Shown: positions 10,203-20,333 of the stretch, in pieces | Numbering within the stretch: the stretch's first letter is position 1 | How the letters are laid out: each line of letters starts with the position of its first letter | Assembly (NCBI GenBank): GCA_016098155.1 | Contig: JAAAJB010000005.1 | Location: forward strand, 1 to 64,000 | Reading direction: 5' to 3' | DNA: 64,000 nucleotides | From: Actinomortierella ambigua | Lineage: Eukaryota; Mortierellomycota; Mortierellomycetes; Mortierellales; Mortierellaceae | Notes under the pieces: model-generated | Databases searched by the model: none | Told to the model about the DNA's origin: nothing | The model's input: only the letters and a program-made list of their open reading frames with translations | Made by a program: the position numbers and the translations under genes

Positions 10203-13200
10203 AACAAGGGGATGAAGAGGAACAAGAAACTAGCCCCACAAGTTGCTGTAGGGGGGGGGAAAGGTGAGAAAGTGTGGAAGGGAAGAGAGAAAAAGCAGGG
10301 CATGAGGTAATCGAGGAACAGGGGAAAGAAAACAGGGACGATCAGGGAGGGTTGCGCAAAGAAAGAAAAAAAAAGGGAGGATCAATGGATCGAGAAAGAA
10401 GGAAGAGGGCGGGTGTAACGGGCGGATCAGGCATTGATAAAAAAAATATGAAAAAATGAAATATATGAAGCGATCCGGCTTACCTGAAGTTGCTTCCTAT
10501 GCGAGAATGAGCGACCAGAGCTAGAGGCAAGACAGGCAATGGAGCACAGTGTAAAGAGGAGTGCCAATGATATGATGTCAATGATGCTCTATAGTACAGC
10601 AAAGCTGGACAAGAGAGAAAGACAGAGGTGGTCTATTTAAAAGCCCGCAGGAACAAAAGGGGGAGGATAGAAGCGAAAAGGCGTAGCTGTTTAGTAGGAT
10701 GATATTAAAAAGGGGGAGAAGAGAGGAGAGAGAGTGGAGAGAGTGGAGTGTGTGTGTGTGGAGAGAGAGAGAGAAGAAGTAGGGTTGCCAGAGAAGAGTG
10801 AAGCGAAGAGAGAGAGAGAGTGAGCGAGAGAGAGAGAGAGAGAGAGAGAGAGTGAGAGAGAGAGAAAAAAAGAAAAAAAAGAGGTAAAGAACAGAGTTAG
10901 GGAGGGATAGCTGATTTGTTGGCATTGAATTGGCCGGGAGAGTATTCTAAAAAGACGAATAGGTGGTAGAAGAAGAGTGGGTGGTGGTGGTGGGTGGTGG
11001 TGGTGTAGATATTTTGCATGATCACGAATATTCAAAATGTGATCAGGTGGCCGAGGCGCTCACATTTTTTTTTTTTTTTTGGTCTCTCGAATGCCCTCTA
11101 CTTTCTCTCTTCCCCTTTCCTTTCCCCCCATCTCCACCCAAACAGCCCCCCCCCCACCCTCACTCGTATCCAAGCGAGCCTGAGAGGTGCGGATGGTTGG
11201 AGTAAAAGCATCACCACAGGCTGGACGAGTTGAATAGAGTCCCTTCAAGGGGAGAGTGCACTCACCGGCACCACTCGTTTCCTGTCTCTCTTCTCTCTCT
11301 CTCCCATGAACACGCTATTTTTTGATAGCGGAAAGAAACCAGATCGATTGGTTCTAGCATACAAAGTATGGGGTAAAGGGGGGGAGAGAAAGGCTTTATA
11401 CCGGAGATGGTGACTGGATCAGTCAGTCACTGTGGATCAGATGCAAGTATCCTACATTGGTAGCTCGTGGCTACGTAGTGTAGTCACCCCCTCCCTTCCA
11501 AGAACAGGGTCCCGACATGGCTATTATTGCCTTGCCTGCAACCAGCCCAATCCCCCCCAACGGAACTGGCTGTTGTATAGAGAACCGTGACAGGTAGCCG
11601 GGGTGTTGATCACCCCCCACCTACACTCCCTACGAGAAAGAAGGTGCCACCTGACTGTGCTGCTGCTGCCTCTCCCTCTCTCCTCTTCCTCTTCCAATAC
11701 TGGCCAACAATCAGCCCATGCCAAGCCCAATAACTACCAACATTCACCAAAACCACAGCAGGATCTCTCTCTCTCTCTGTCTCTCCCCTCTCTCTCTATC
11801 TACTTTATTCAACTCGATCATCCATCCTCTCGCTCGCCCATTTCTCTCCACATGCTCTGTGGAATGAGACGAGACTGCCTTGTAAGCATATAGAACCCGG
11901 CATCAAGAAATGATGTGGACCCACTTTTTCGAGGCCGCTCTTTCTTCTTCTGCGGATGATTTGATGGCAATAAAGAAGGGACGCCAATATCCACACAGAC
12001 ACAAACTTCAGACGAAAAGGAGTGCCGAGGACAAAAAAGAATAGATTAAAAAAAAAAACACATACACACACAAGGGCCGGGCTCTTTTCAATTCAAACAA
12101 GAAATATAATGTTCCTTTTTGGATTTTGTAAAAGTACCAACTCTCTTTTAGCCCAGTGAGAGGGAAGATAGATAGAAAAGTACATCCATACAGACAAAAC
12201 GAGAGTTACATGATGACAGACATGGAGGGAGGGGGGGAGAGGAGGTGACTGGCAAAGGGAAGAGGTGCGTGCGCTCGACGATGTGACAGTGGAGAAAGTG
12301 AACAAGAAAGAAAAAAAAAAGGAAAGGAGGGGGCGAGGTGGGGTCAAGTTCATTTTTTTTTTGGGCGCCATAAGCATTACTCCCCAGCCAGCTTCCTCTA
12401 TTTTGCGGTGCCCATCCTTCACCCTCCTCCTCCTCCTCTCTGCTCCCCCCCTCTCCCCAAGGGGGAGGAAAAGCGGAGAGAAACGGGCGGGATAGCACAA
12501 AGAAGGAGAAGGGGACAGGAAGGGTACAATGAGCAACCAAGGAAGAGGGAAGGGGGGGGGTCTAAGACACGCTTGCCTTTCCTTTTCCTTGCCTTTGCTT
12601 TCCCTTTTCATTGTTCATATGGTTTGCGAATGATAGAGAATCAAAGCTGTTGCCTTTTGGGGGCAGGCCTGATCAAGAAAAAAGTCAGGAACACACTCTG
12701 GAGGCAGGTCTCGACGACTGCCACCTCCTTCCCTCCCCTCTCCATGCATCCTTTCCCCCTCCTTCTTCCTAGTACACAGCAGATCGAGGTGGGCAACCCG
12801 GTTGCTCTGAGCAGGCATACCTTGACCAAGAGCTCCAGCCACGGTAGTGTGTACAAGGGAGAGAGAGAAAGGAAGGGGGTGGATCAAGCAAAGTTGGAGA
12901 GTTGGGCAGGTGAGAAAAGGAAAGACAAGGGCGGATCAGGCGAGACAGAGAGAGAGAGAGTGGAAATCAATACAAACAAGATGAATTGGCAGTAAACCCC
13001 ACTTTGGAGGCAAGGGGTGGAAGAAGGGAGGAGAAGACGAGGAGGAGAGGCGGAGAGCGCGCGGTCAACGAAAAAGATCAGATCCGCAGAGAGGTAGAGC
13101 GAGAGCGAAGAAAGAAAGGAAGAGAGAGAGAGAGTGTGTGTGTGTGTGTGGAGGAAGGTGAGAGAGAGAGATTGCGTGTATGTGTGAAGGGTGGTCGATG

Positions 13201-15165
13201 GTATTACAGGCTGTTATCTCCTCTGGGCAGTGAGGTCGAAGAAGCGGATCGAGGTAGAAGTCGATCGATCCTGCCGAGGCAAGTTGAAAGTGGAGGAGTG
13301 AAGCGAAGAGGAGAGGTGGATCGAGCAAGAGTGAAAAAGAGAGTGCGTTGTTGCGGTTGTTGCTGTTGCTGGATGGAGAGTGGGTGGTGGAGAGGGACGC
13401 AAGTGGCGGCAGGAGGAAAGAACGAAAGAGAAGGAAGAAAAAGAAGAAAAAGAGAGAGGGAAAGAAAAGAGACGACAATAAAACAAGTGAAAAGAAAGGC
13501 TATCCGATGGTGCACCCACTCAGCAGTTTGGGTCGTTGGGCGTTTGTTGCTGCTGCATGGGGAGGGGGAGATGGGGCACAGCAAACAACTCGCTCTCACT
13601 CACTCTCACTCACTGTCATTCTCTTCTTTAGCTCCTCCCTACCCAATGTGTATATAGGCTTGCAATCATGCGCTCTCTTTTGTGTGTGTGTGTGTCTCTT
13701 TTTTTTTTTTATTCATTCATCCGCATGGTTGTGCGACCACTTGATGTTGTTGTGCTCAATTGTTTTGCCCTCACGCACTCATCCTTACTCGGTTTCTCTC
13801 TCTCTCTCAATCACTCTCACTACTCACTCTCCCTCTCCATGACCGTTTTGTCCTCTCGATCATCTCCATCCTTTGCGTGTGCGTGCGCGTGTGCGTGGGC
13901 GGAAGAGTCTTATTCTCTCATCCTTCTGGAGGAGAAGGAGGACATGAGGGAATGGATGGAGAGGGAGGGGGGGGAGGGCTGCTCTCGTTCGGCTTTCCTT
14001 GATCCAGGCTAGATTTATAGGGATGGGGAATAGGCAACATATACAATTTGTATGCATGTCTCTCTTTTCCGTGATCAGGGCATCGGCACGGTCTCGCACG
14101 CACTACTGTTTCCTTGTAATGCGTTCTGACCGCTTCTTTTGTGTCCGTCCCTCTCGACGCTTTGTGCCCCGGATAAGGGGTGATTTCCTCACTCTTTAGA
14201 CTCGCCTTCGGTAGGATTGGAGACTCGGAGAGAACAAGGATGAGAACGAGGATGAAAGAGAGAGAGAGAGCAAGAAGAAAGAGAGGACTCGTGCGGATCA
14301 GCCTTTCTGGATGGGAGAGACAACAAAAAAAAACTGAGAGGCCGACCACGCGAAGGGCACAGCGTCATGTCGACCGTAACTATGCTGCCGCATGGCAGCA
14401 ACGACGTGCTTGATCCGCTGTCTCTCCCCTTGCCCAGCCAAAAGGTCGGACTCTGCCTGACTGCCTGTTTCTTACTCCTTTGCTCTCATTCCCATGTCCT
14501 TCCCCCTTCTTCCCCTTGACAAAAAAAAAAAGAAAGAAAAATCATCGTTAGAAAACAACGCCAAAGGAGAGAGATTGAGAAGGAGCGCGAATGTGAAAAA
14601 GTGTGCAATCTGCAAGGGGACAGACACCTCCTCCACACACACACACACACACACACAAAAAAGAGTTTGGGTCTCCTTGTTGGGACAAATAGACATCCAT
14701 TGCCTCGACCACCCGTTTTTGTATGTTTTCGTTACGATACTGGTCAGACGCCATGTCGCCATAGCGGGATCAAAATACTCTTACTTCTTATGATGTAGAT
14801 CCAAATGCTATAATTGTAAACCTTGGCATGCACCAAGGTGGACAGTGGCGAAAGACGTTGTTGTTGTTGTTGTTCATTCTGGCGACTTTTGTATTGGAAT
14901 GATGACACCCCCTCCTCTCTCTCTCTCCTCCTCCTCCCAAAAACCCCCAAATGGGGCATCTGACCCGATCCACGCGTTCACCCTCATTCATTCACCATCA
15001 TCTATCGCTCTCTATCGCTCCGGCAGATGGCCCTTGCAAGTCTGCACATCCACTTGCACAGCCTCGCTGATCATAATTGGGGTTGAAGTTTGTGTATATT
15101 ACATATTTTTACAATATATTTTGTGGATGATTGCGGTGTTTTTCTATTCTTTTTCCATTCTAGGC

Positions 15166-16644
15166 TTAATTGGCTGGCGTCAGCGATGCACCTCCGTTCT
15201 GATTGTCACCCTTAAAGGCGACGAGGCCTGCAAGGATCGCCCCCACCAAGAACAGGAGCGAGATGATCAGCCAGATGAAGCCCCAGCCCTGCGCAGGGAA
15301 GATACCATACTTTTCTGCAAACTGGACAGCGTCAGAGCCATTGGCCTTGCGGAGCACCAGACTGTCGATGATTTCGAGAATGCTATAAATGCAGCTCATG
15401 ACGCTAAATAACCAGGCCGCAATGGGGGATAGATATGGAGAGCACCCGAAGAAAAGGAAAAGATTGACGTCAGTCTTGTCTTTTTTCTTTTTTCAACACC
15501 CCCCCCCCCTCTTTTCCTTCTCTCTTTTCGAGTCTAAAAACTTACCCCAGGAAGAGTGTAAAGAACTTTAGGTATTTGCCTCCATCCAACCACCACAGGA
15601 GGCCGACCAGGCCTGCAAAGAAGAAGCAGATGCCAAAGGCCAGCCAGTTGCGCGCCCATAGCATTGTCAGTAGCAAGCAGACGAGCAACATGATGGCCGC
15701 ACCCTTGGACGCCGTCACGTTGAACCCGCAAAAGACTAGAATGCCTCCAAGCAACGAGCTGCCCAAATATCCTGCTGGCAATGCCAGGCACTGAGTCCGG
15801 CTGTTGCCCACATATGTTGTCAGGCCGCCCAGATTCGGATCCACCGTGATTGATTTCACTCGACCGCCGCTTACACACGCCATACAGGCATGGCCAAATT
15901 CATGCAAGCCAATCGTTACGAGCTAAAAAGAGAGAGAGAGAGAGAAAGAAAGAGAAGAGAGAGAGAGGGAGAGGTGGGGTAAGAGTGAGAGAGTTTTGCT
16001 TTAGTACGCTTTTTTTGTTTGTTTACGAGGAAAGGGGCAGTGTTCAGAAACATCTTTTGGTAATTTTGGAGTTGTGAGACTTGAGAAAGGGTGGGTACCA
16101 CAAAATGGAATGGTCAAAAAGAGGGCTGTGGTCGGGGTACACCCATCATACGCCATTGCGCATGACAAAGGAGATGTTGTTTAAAAAAAAAAAGGGAGGA
16201 CCAGCCAGAGTACAGTACACTCCAGCGAAAAAGACTTTTTTTTTAACAGAACGGTCATGGGGGAGGGAGGGGGGGGAGGATGAGGAGTAGGGACAGACAC
16301 GCAGCATACCTTGAAAGGGTATAACAAGTGCTTGAGGTAGGGCATCTGCCAGAGAAGGAGGATGCCGATAAGGTAGCCGCCACTGTAATGTTTTTGTTGT
16401 ACAAGAATATGAAGTTGAAAGGCATAAGGAAGGTGAGCACTCTTTCTCCTTTGTCACGTCAGTCAGGGTCTCCATGAAGCATGCAAAAAAGTTGTCTCCT
16501 GAGTGGGGAACACCTCGAGTGTTGCTCGATATGCGTGGCACCCTGAGAGGGCGATCCTTACATGATCCACAGTGTGGTGACCTGGTCTTTTGTGGGTTGG
16601 AGTGGCGACGTCGACTCTCCTCCGGTGCTAGGCGTGGGTGCCAT
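15166..16644 (-). CDS. M50B-like integral membrane metalloprotease, 256 aa
   Basis: Four exons: 16562-16644, 16310-16382, 15546-15922 and 15166-15403. All junctions are GT-AG and keep frame. The zinc motif HEFGH is at residues 59-63 (TIGLHEFGHACMA), in the first part of a multi-pass membrane protein. Exon 2 encodes a hydrophobic segment before it (GGYLIGILLLWQMPYL), and at least four more hydrophobic segments follow. The arrangement matches the fungal and plant M50B-like family, related to site-2 proteases. Length is as expected for the family. Its substrate is unknown; intramembrane proteolysis or a membrane-organising role is inference. The cytosolic N-terminus is short and Ser/Thr/Pro-rich. 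Confidence 0.85.
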
Positions 16645-16722
16645 GGTGTGGTAGAGTGAGAGATAAGAGAGAGAGAGAGGGGGGGGGAAAGACTGACAAA
16701 AAGAGTGACGCTGAGGTGAGTG

Positions 16723-16755
<33 letters not shown>

Positions 16756-17149
16756 AGAAGAAATGGATATCGACAAACAAGTAGACTAAGGGGGCGGGGG
16801 AGAGGAGAGGAGAGGAATTACAAAATAATACAATGCTTGCGAATGCAAACTGGATTGAATGATGATGGAATGTGTGTGGACAGTGTCTTGATGTTATATA
16901 TGAGAGACGAGACCTTGCAAGGAACAAAGAAAGTCAACTTTCAGGTACAGGCAGGGCCCCCCCTCCGTATTTTTAGACCACAGCAACCTTTTTTGACATA
17001 ATACATACTCACACAGCCTAAGTATGCCCTTCTTGGCAATAGTATGGTTTTATTCAGGATCCCCTATTCCTCCTCATCTTCCCTCCCACAGCTACGACTA
17101 GCAATGACCAAAGGCTGTGGCAAAACCCGCCACTCGTGTCTTTGTGGTA
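16645..17149. other. Promoter side of M50B gene and 3' flank of next gene
   Basis: Contains GA-rich tracts near the M50B start and a TATATA stretch at about 16894. No further exon was seen. Confidence 0.5.
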
Positions 17150-18322
17150 CTAGGGCATTCTGGCAGGCATGGGGTGTGGCGTAATGCCCGTGTGAGGGAA
17201 TTGGAGGAACATGGCTGCTTGTGCGGCTTGGGGATCCATCGCACCCTTGGCTGCGTCTGTGGTAAGCGCCGCAAAGGCAATATATTGCATCAATTCGTGC
17301 GAGGACAGGCTTTGCTGTGTTGGTGGCTGCAACGGGTTGACCATCCGTTGTTGTTGTTGTTGCTGTTGCTGTTGCTGTTGAAGCTGGCTAGTGATTTGCT
17401 GCAGAATTTGCTGTTGTTGTTGAAAGGTCTTGCCGCGTCGGAGAGCTGGCATTGCTCCCCCTCCTCCTCCTCCTCCTCCTCCCCTCCCGTTACGGCCACC
17501 GCGACCACCACGATCACGGTCCCTTCCACCACGTCCTCCCTTTGAGACTCCACCGTGAGAGGGCTGCAAGGCTTGCAGGGGGGTATCGGCGCCGCCCGTC
17601 AAAGAGTGGATGAGCTGTTGCATATGCAACTGTCGTTGCTGCTGCTGAATCTGCTGTTGCTGAAGCTCGAGTTTCTCATTCATCAAATCAACCTTGTTGT
17701 CACGCCGAACACCCTGGCCAAAGTATTCAGCAAGTGCCAACACAGAGTCTCGGCTGGCCAATTCGGTCTGGAGCTCCTGCTTGCGCTTTGCTGCCTCCTT
17801 CTCAGCCTCGAGTTCGTGCATAAACTTTGTCAGCTGAGCAAACTGGACAGGAAACTCGCGTGCAAAGTCGGCCATCGTCTTGACAAACAGGGCCTCGTCG
17901 CGAAGGCGCAGTTCTTGCAAACGGGTCAGGTACTCCATCTGGAGTTGTCTCTGCTCGCGCTGCGCCTCGGCTGCTTGGAAAAACGCCCATGGTCCGGTGT
18001 ACTGGGTCGTCTGGGGTGTTGGATGGAACAGTGTCTCTGGAGGATCCAGCTCCATCATGGACGGCTGGCTTCGCAGTGCACGAATGGACGGCAGTTCTAG
18101 CTCCATATAGCTCTGACGCGTAGAACGGCGGAGTAGCTGTGGGGTGCGTGCGCGAGCGAGCTGAGGACGCGCGATGGAGCCGTAGGCTTGGCCAGCCGGC
18201 ATAGCTGCTTGCTCGTTGGGCGCTCCTTGGCGGCGTCTGGCATCCCCAAGAGGGCGAAAGATACGATGTGCACGAGGGGCATGCTTGAGAATGTCTGTGC
18301 TCTTCTTCAAGTTGGGTTTCAT
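17150..18322 (-). CDS. Unrecognised RGG/polyQ protein, member A of a divergent paralogous pair, 390 aa
   Basis: Intronless. I do not recognise the family. Residues 63-77 read LLRRSTRQSYMELEL; residues 94-104 PPETLFHPTPQ; residues 110-190 start GPW and form a charged, probably helical region rich in Glu, Gln and Arg, with MADFAREFPVQFAQL. The same three blocks, in order, occur in the plus-strand neighbour at 19012-20124, and both proteins start MKP. Beyond them comes a Gln-rich helix (about 218-236), an RGG/Gly-rich stretch (259-289), which in other proteins binds RNA, and two further Gln runs (301-325). The C-terminus is Ala/Pro-rich. A TATA box is at 18399-18405. A role in RNA or chromatin is only a guess from composition. 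Confidence 0.75.
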   Translation of the reverse strand: MKPNLKKSTDILKHAPRAHRIFRPLGDARRRQGAPNEQAAMPAGQAYGSIARPQLARARTPQLLRRSTRQSYMELELPSIRALRSQPSMMELDPPETLFHPTPQTTQYTGPWAFFQAAEAQREQRQLQMEYLTRLQELRLRDEALFVKTMADFAREFPVQFAQLTKFMHELEAEKEAAKRKQELQTELASRDSVLALAEYFGQGVRRDNKVDLMNEKLELQQQQIQQQQRQLHMQQLIHSLTGGADTPLQALQPSHGGVSKGGRGGRDRDRGGRGGRNGRGGGGGGGGGAMPALRRGKTFQQQQQILQQITSQLQQQQQQQQQQQRMVNPLQPPTQQSLSSHELMQYIAFAALTTDAAKGAMDPQAAQAAMFLQFPHTGITPHPMPARMP

Positions 18323-18398
18323 GGTTTAAAGCGTGCGTGTGTGAGTGTGTGAGAAAGAGAGTGTAAAAAAAAAAGAAAGTAAGGAGCAATTACGCCCT

Positions 18399-18405
18399 TT
18401 TTATA
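18399..18405 (-). promoter_or_regulatory. TATA box of divergent gene A
   Basis: TATAAAA on the minus strand, within CAATATAAAAAGGG, about 77 bases before the ATG at 18322. Confidence 0.55.
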
Positions 18406-18463
18406 TTGTTTTTCCCTAACGAGGCGAGGGCGAAGCAGATATATACAAATTTGGAAATTTGAT

Positions 18464-18480
18464 CTCAATTGACAAATAAT
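18464..18480. repeat. 17-bp direct repeat, copy 1 (CTCAATTGACAAATAAT)
   Basis: It matches the copy at 18757-18773 (CTCAATTGACCAATGAT) at 15 of 17 positions in the same orientation. Confidence 0.6.
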
Positions 18481-18756
18481 GTGGCTGTGTTGTCCAGCCC
18501 GATGTCTCAGTGCAAGGATCCGTGGGCAATTGACAACATCTCTACTTGAATGGCCCGGTTGGGGACGTGCCATACAAAGCTACAGTGCTGAGAGCAGTGT
18601 GGCGAAGGGTTTTGTGATGGATAGGTGGGTGTATAGGTGGATGATGGTATTATCAAGAGCGCTTTGCTCTTTCCAACTCCTGTTCTTTTACCGCCCTTAC
18701 AGCCAAGGCAGCTGGAGCTGTCAGCAGATAGTTTCAACCCTAAATAGGAAATAGCT

Positions 18757-18773
18757 CTCAATTGACCAATGAT
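18757..18773. repeat. 17-bp direct repeat, copy 2 (CTCAATTGACCAATGAT)
   Basis: Second copy of the promoter repeat; it lies nearer the plus-strand gene. The core CAATTGAC also occurs at 18527-18534. Confidence 0.6.
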
Positions 18774-19011
18774 TTGACTCTGTTCTGTTGTTGTATACCA
18801 AATATGGGGGCTGAAATCAATTGATGTGTGTCGCAGTCAAAAGTGTAAGAATCATTTTTGAGCATAAAAGGAAGGGCGTTGCGCCTCCATTTGGATCTTC
18901 GTCCCACCACGACAATTTTGTGTATTCTAACCAACTTCACTCCCCCTCCCTTGTACATACTCCCCCCTTCCCCTCCCCCTCCCCTTCCCCCTTTCCCTTT
19001 CCTTGCCCTCC

Positions 19012-20124
19012 ATGAAGCCCCAGACCGGACTCAAGTCTCGCCACCGCAACATCAACAACGTTGCTCCTGCTACGGCTGGCAGTGGCAACGAGGTCGCTGG
19101 CACATCTGCTGCTGGTGGTGCTCCGGCCAGAGTGCCTCGGATGCTCCGACGCATGACACGCCAATCCTTTATGGACATTGATCTCCAATACCTTCTCAAG
19201 CACGACCCTGGCGCGAACGACCCTTTCGGAAACGCCTCTGACGTTCTTTCAGACCCGCCTTCCTTGTTCCGCCCTCTTCCTCAAGTGGCTGCCGTAGCCC
19301 AGGCCATTGCTCAGGGCGTGGCAGGTCCGTGGCAGTTCCGAGAAGTGGAGCGTCTGCAAAAGGAGCAAGAGGAGCTTCGTGTGCAGTACCTCCAGTTTTT
19401 GCACCAATTGCATGCCGCAAACCCGCACGCGTACTTGGCGCACATGAATGCCTTTGCGGCCGAGGCCCCGCAAGAGTTTTTGCAGCTCCAGTCGTACATC
19501 AAGTACCAGGAGGACAAGCTCAATGCCGAGCGCGCCGAGGCTCAGCGCCAGGAAGAGATGCGCCAGTACCAGCTGGAGGTCGAGCGTCGCCTCAAGCATG
19601 AGCAGGACCTCAAAAAATTTCAAGAGTTTCAAGAGACACAGGAGCGTCAGCGCCAAGAACTCGAGCAGCAGCATCTGTTGGCCGACTGGCTGATCCGTCG
19701 CCAGCAGCAGCGTGCCTTGATGCGCAAGGCACCCGACCTGGCCGATCTGTTTACGCTCGCCTTCCAACAGGATAATGCTCTGTTGGGCAAGGTCGTCTCC
19801 AACCCGGCAGGCATCGAGATGGTCCTCACTCCTCAGCAGCAGCACGAGTTTGTGCAGCATCTGCACCAAGTCCACCAGCGCACATATACCCCGTTCGGAA
19901 CCTTTGGCACCCAACAACAGCAACAGCAACAGCAGCAGCAGCAGCAGCAGCCTTTTATCCAGTCCTTGTTTCCCACGCAGTCTGCGTTCACGCCTGCCTC
20001 AAACAGTGGGGCGAGCTCGAGCCCGTTCACATTCTCTCCCACAGCCAACTACACACACCTTTTTGCCAATGCTCTCATCCAGCAAGACCGAGCGCGATCA
20101 CGATCCTCGCAGCGTCGTCGCTAA
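19012..20124 (+). CDS. Unrecognised Gln-rich coiled protein, member B of the divergent pair, 370 aa
   Basis: Intronless, and of no family I recognise. It shares with the minus-strand neighbour MLRRMTRQSFMDIDL (residues 44-58), PPSLFRPLPQ (82-91) and a helical block starting GPW (105-180) that includes MNAFAAEAPQEFLQL. The following region (160-250) is rich in Glu, Gln and Arg and probably a long helix or coiled coil. A polyQ run of about 13 residues follows (19911-19950), then Ser/Thr/Phe-rich sequence and a basic RSRSSQRRR tail that could be a nuclear localisation or RS-like end. The RGG box of its partner is absent. The ATG at 19012 is used; a longer reading starts with TTG at 19003. An AATAAA signal is at 20151-20156. 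Confidence 0.75.
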   Translation: MKPQTGLKSRHRNINNVAPATAGSGNEVAGTSAAGGAPARVPRMLRRMTRQSFMDIDLQYLLKHDPGANDPFGNASDVLSDPPSLFRPLPQVAAVAQAIAQGVAGPWQFREVERLQKEQEELRVQYLQFLHQLHAANPHAYLAHMNAFAAEAPQEFLQLQSYIKYQEDKLNAERAEAQRQEEMRQYQLEVERRLKHEQDLKKFQEFQETQERQRQELEQQHLLADWLIRRQQQRALMRKAPDLADLFTLAFQQDNALLGKVVSNPAGIEMVLTPQQQHEFVQHLHQVHQRTYTPFGTFGTQQQQQQQQQQQQQPFIQSLFPTQSAFTPASNSGASSSPFTFSPTANYTHLFANALIQQDRARSRSSQRRR

Positions 20125-20333
20125 GCTAATTTACATTGGTGATCCTAAGCAATAAACTTGAACCCGATTGGTATATAATATATTTATCGTGGTCAGAAAA
20201 TGCAAAATGGATCGAGCGTAAGCAACATGGTAGATTGGGGGTTTGGGAGTCTGTCTGTCATCTATACTTTTTGCATCTCTTTTCTCTTTTTTCTTTTTCG
20301 CCCTCAACTCATTCAGGCATACCGCGCGGTATA

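Larger units (their letters stand above)
8988..15165. other. 6.2-kb gene-poor, purine-rich block
   Basis: No exon with conserved-looking protein was found on either strand. The plus strand is strongly purine-biased over long parts (about 10180-10480, 10620-10900, 12830-13500), with (GA)n, (GT)n and (CA)n microsatellites. Reading frames here are Arg/Glu/Lys- or Ser/Leu-rich shadows of the base bias. It may hold the promoter and leader of the Ash1-like gene. A TGACGTCG site lies at about 9432, and a strong minus-strand donor (TTCAG|GTAAGC) at 10483 could belong to an alternative leader exon. A perfect 6-bp hairpin (CGCTAT/ATAGCG) is at 11313-11330. Confidence 0.5.
18323..19011. promoter_or_regulatory. 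Shared divergent promoter of the paralogous pair
   Basis: These 689 bases separate the two ATGs. Seen here: a TATA box for the minus gene (18399-18405), a CATAAAAG element (18863-18870) for the plus gene, four CAATTG cores at 18466, 18527, 18759 and 18818, and a CT-rich leader (about 18940-19010) before the plus ATG. No conserved exon was seen inside. Confidence 0.6.

Noticed and set aside
12986..13657. 223-codon Arg/Glu/Lys-rich frame
   Set aside because: It is a by-product of the polypurine tract; no conserved segment, signal or splice support.
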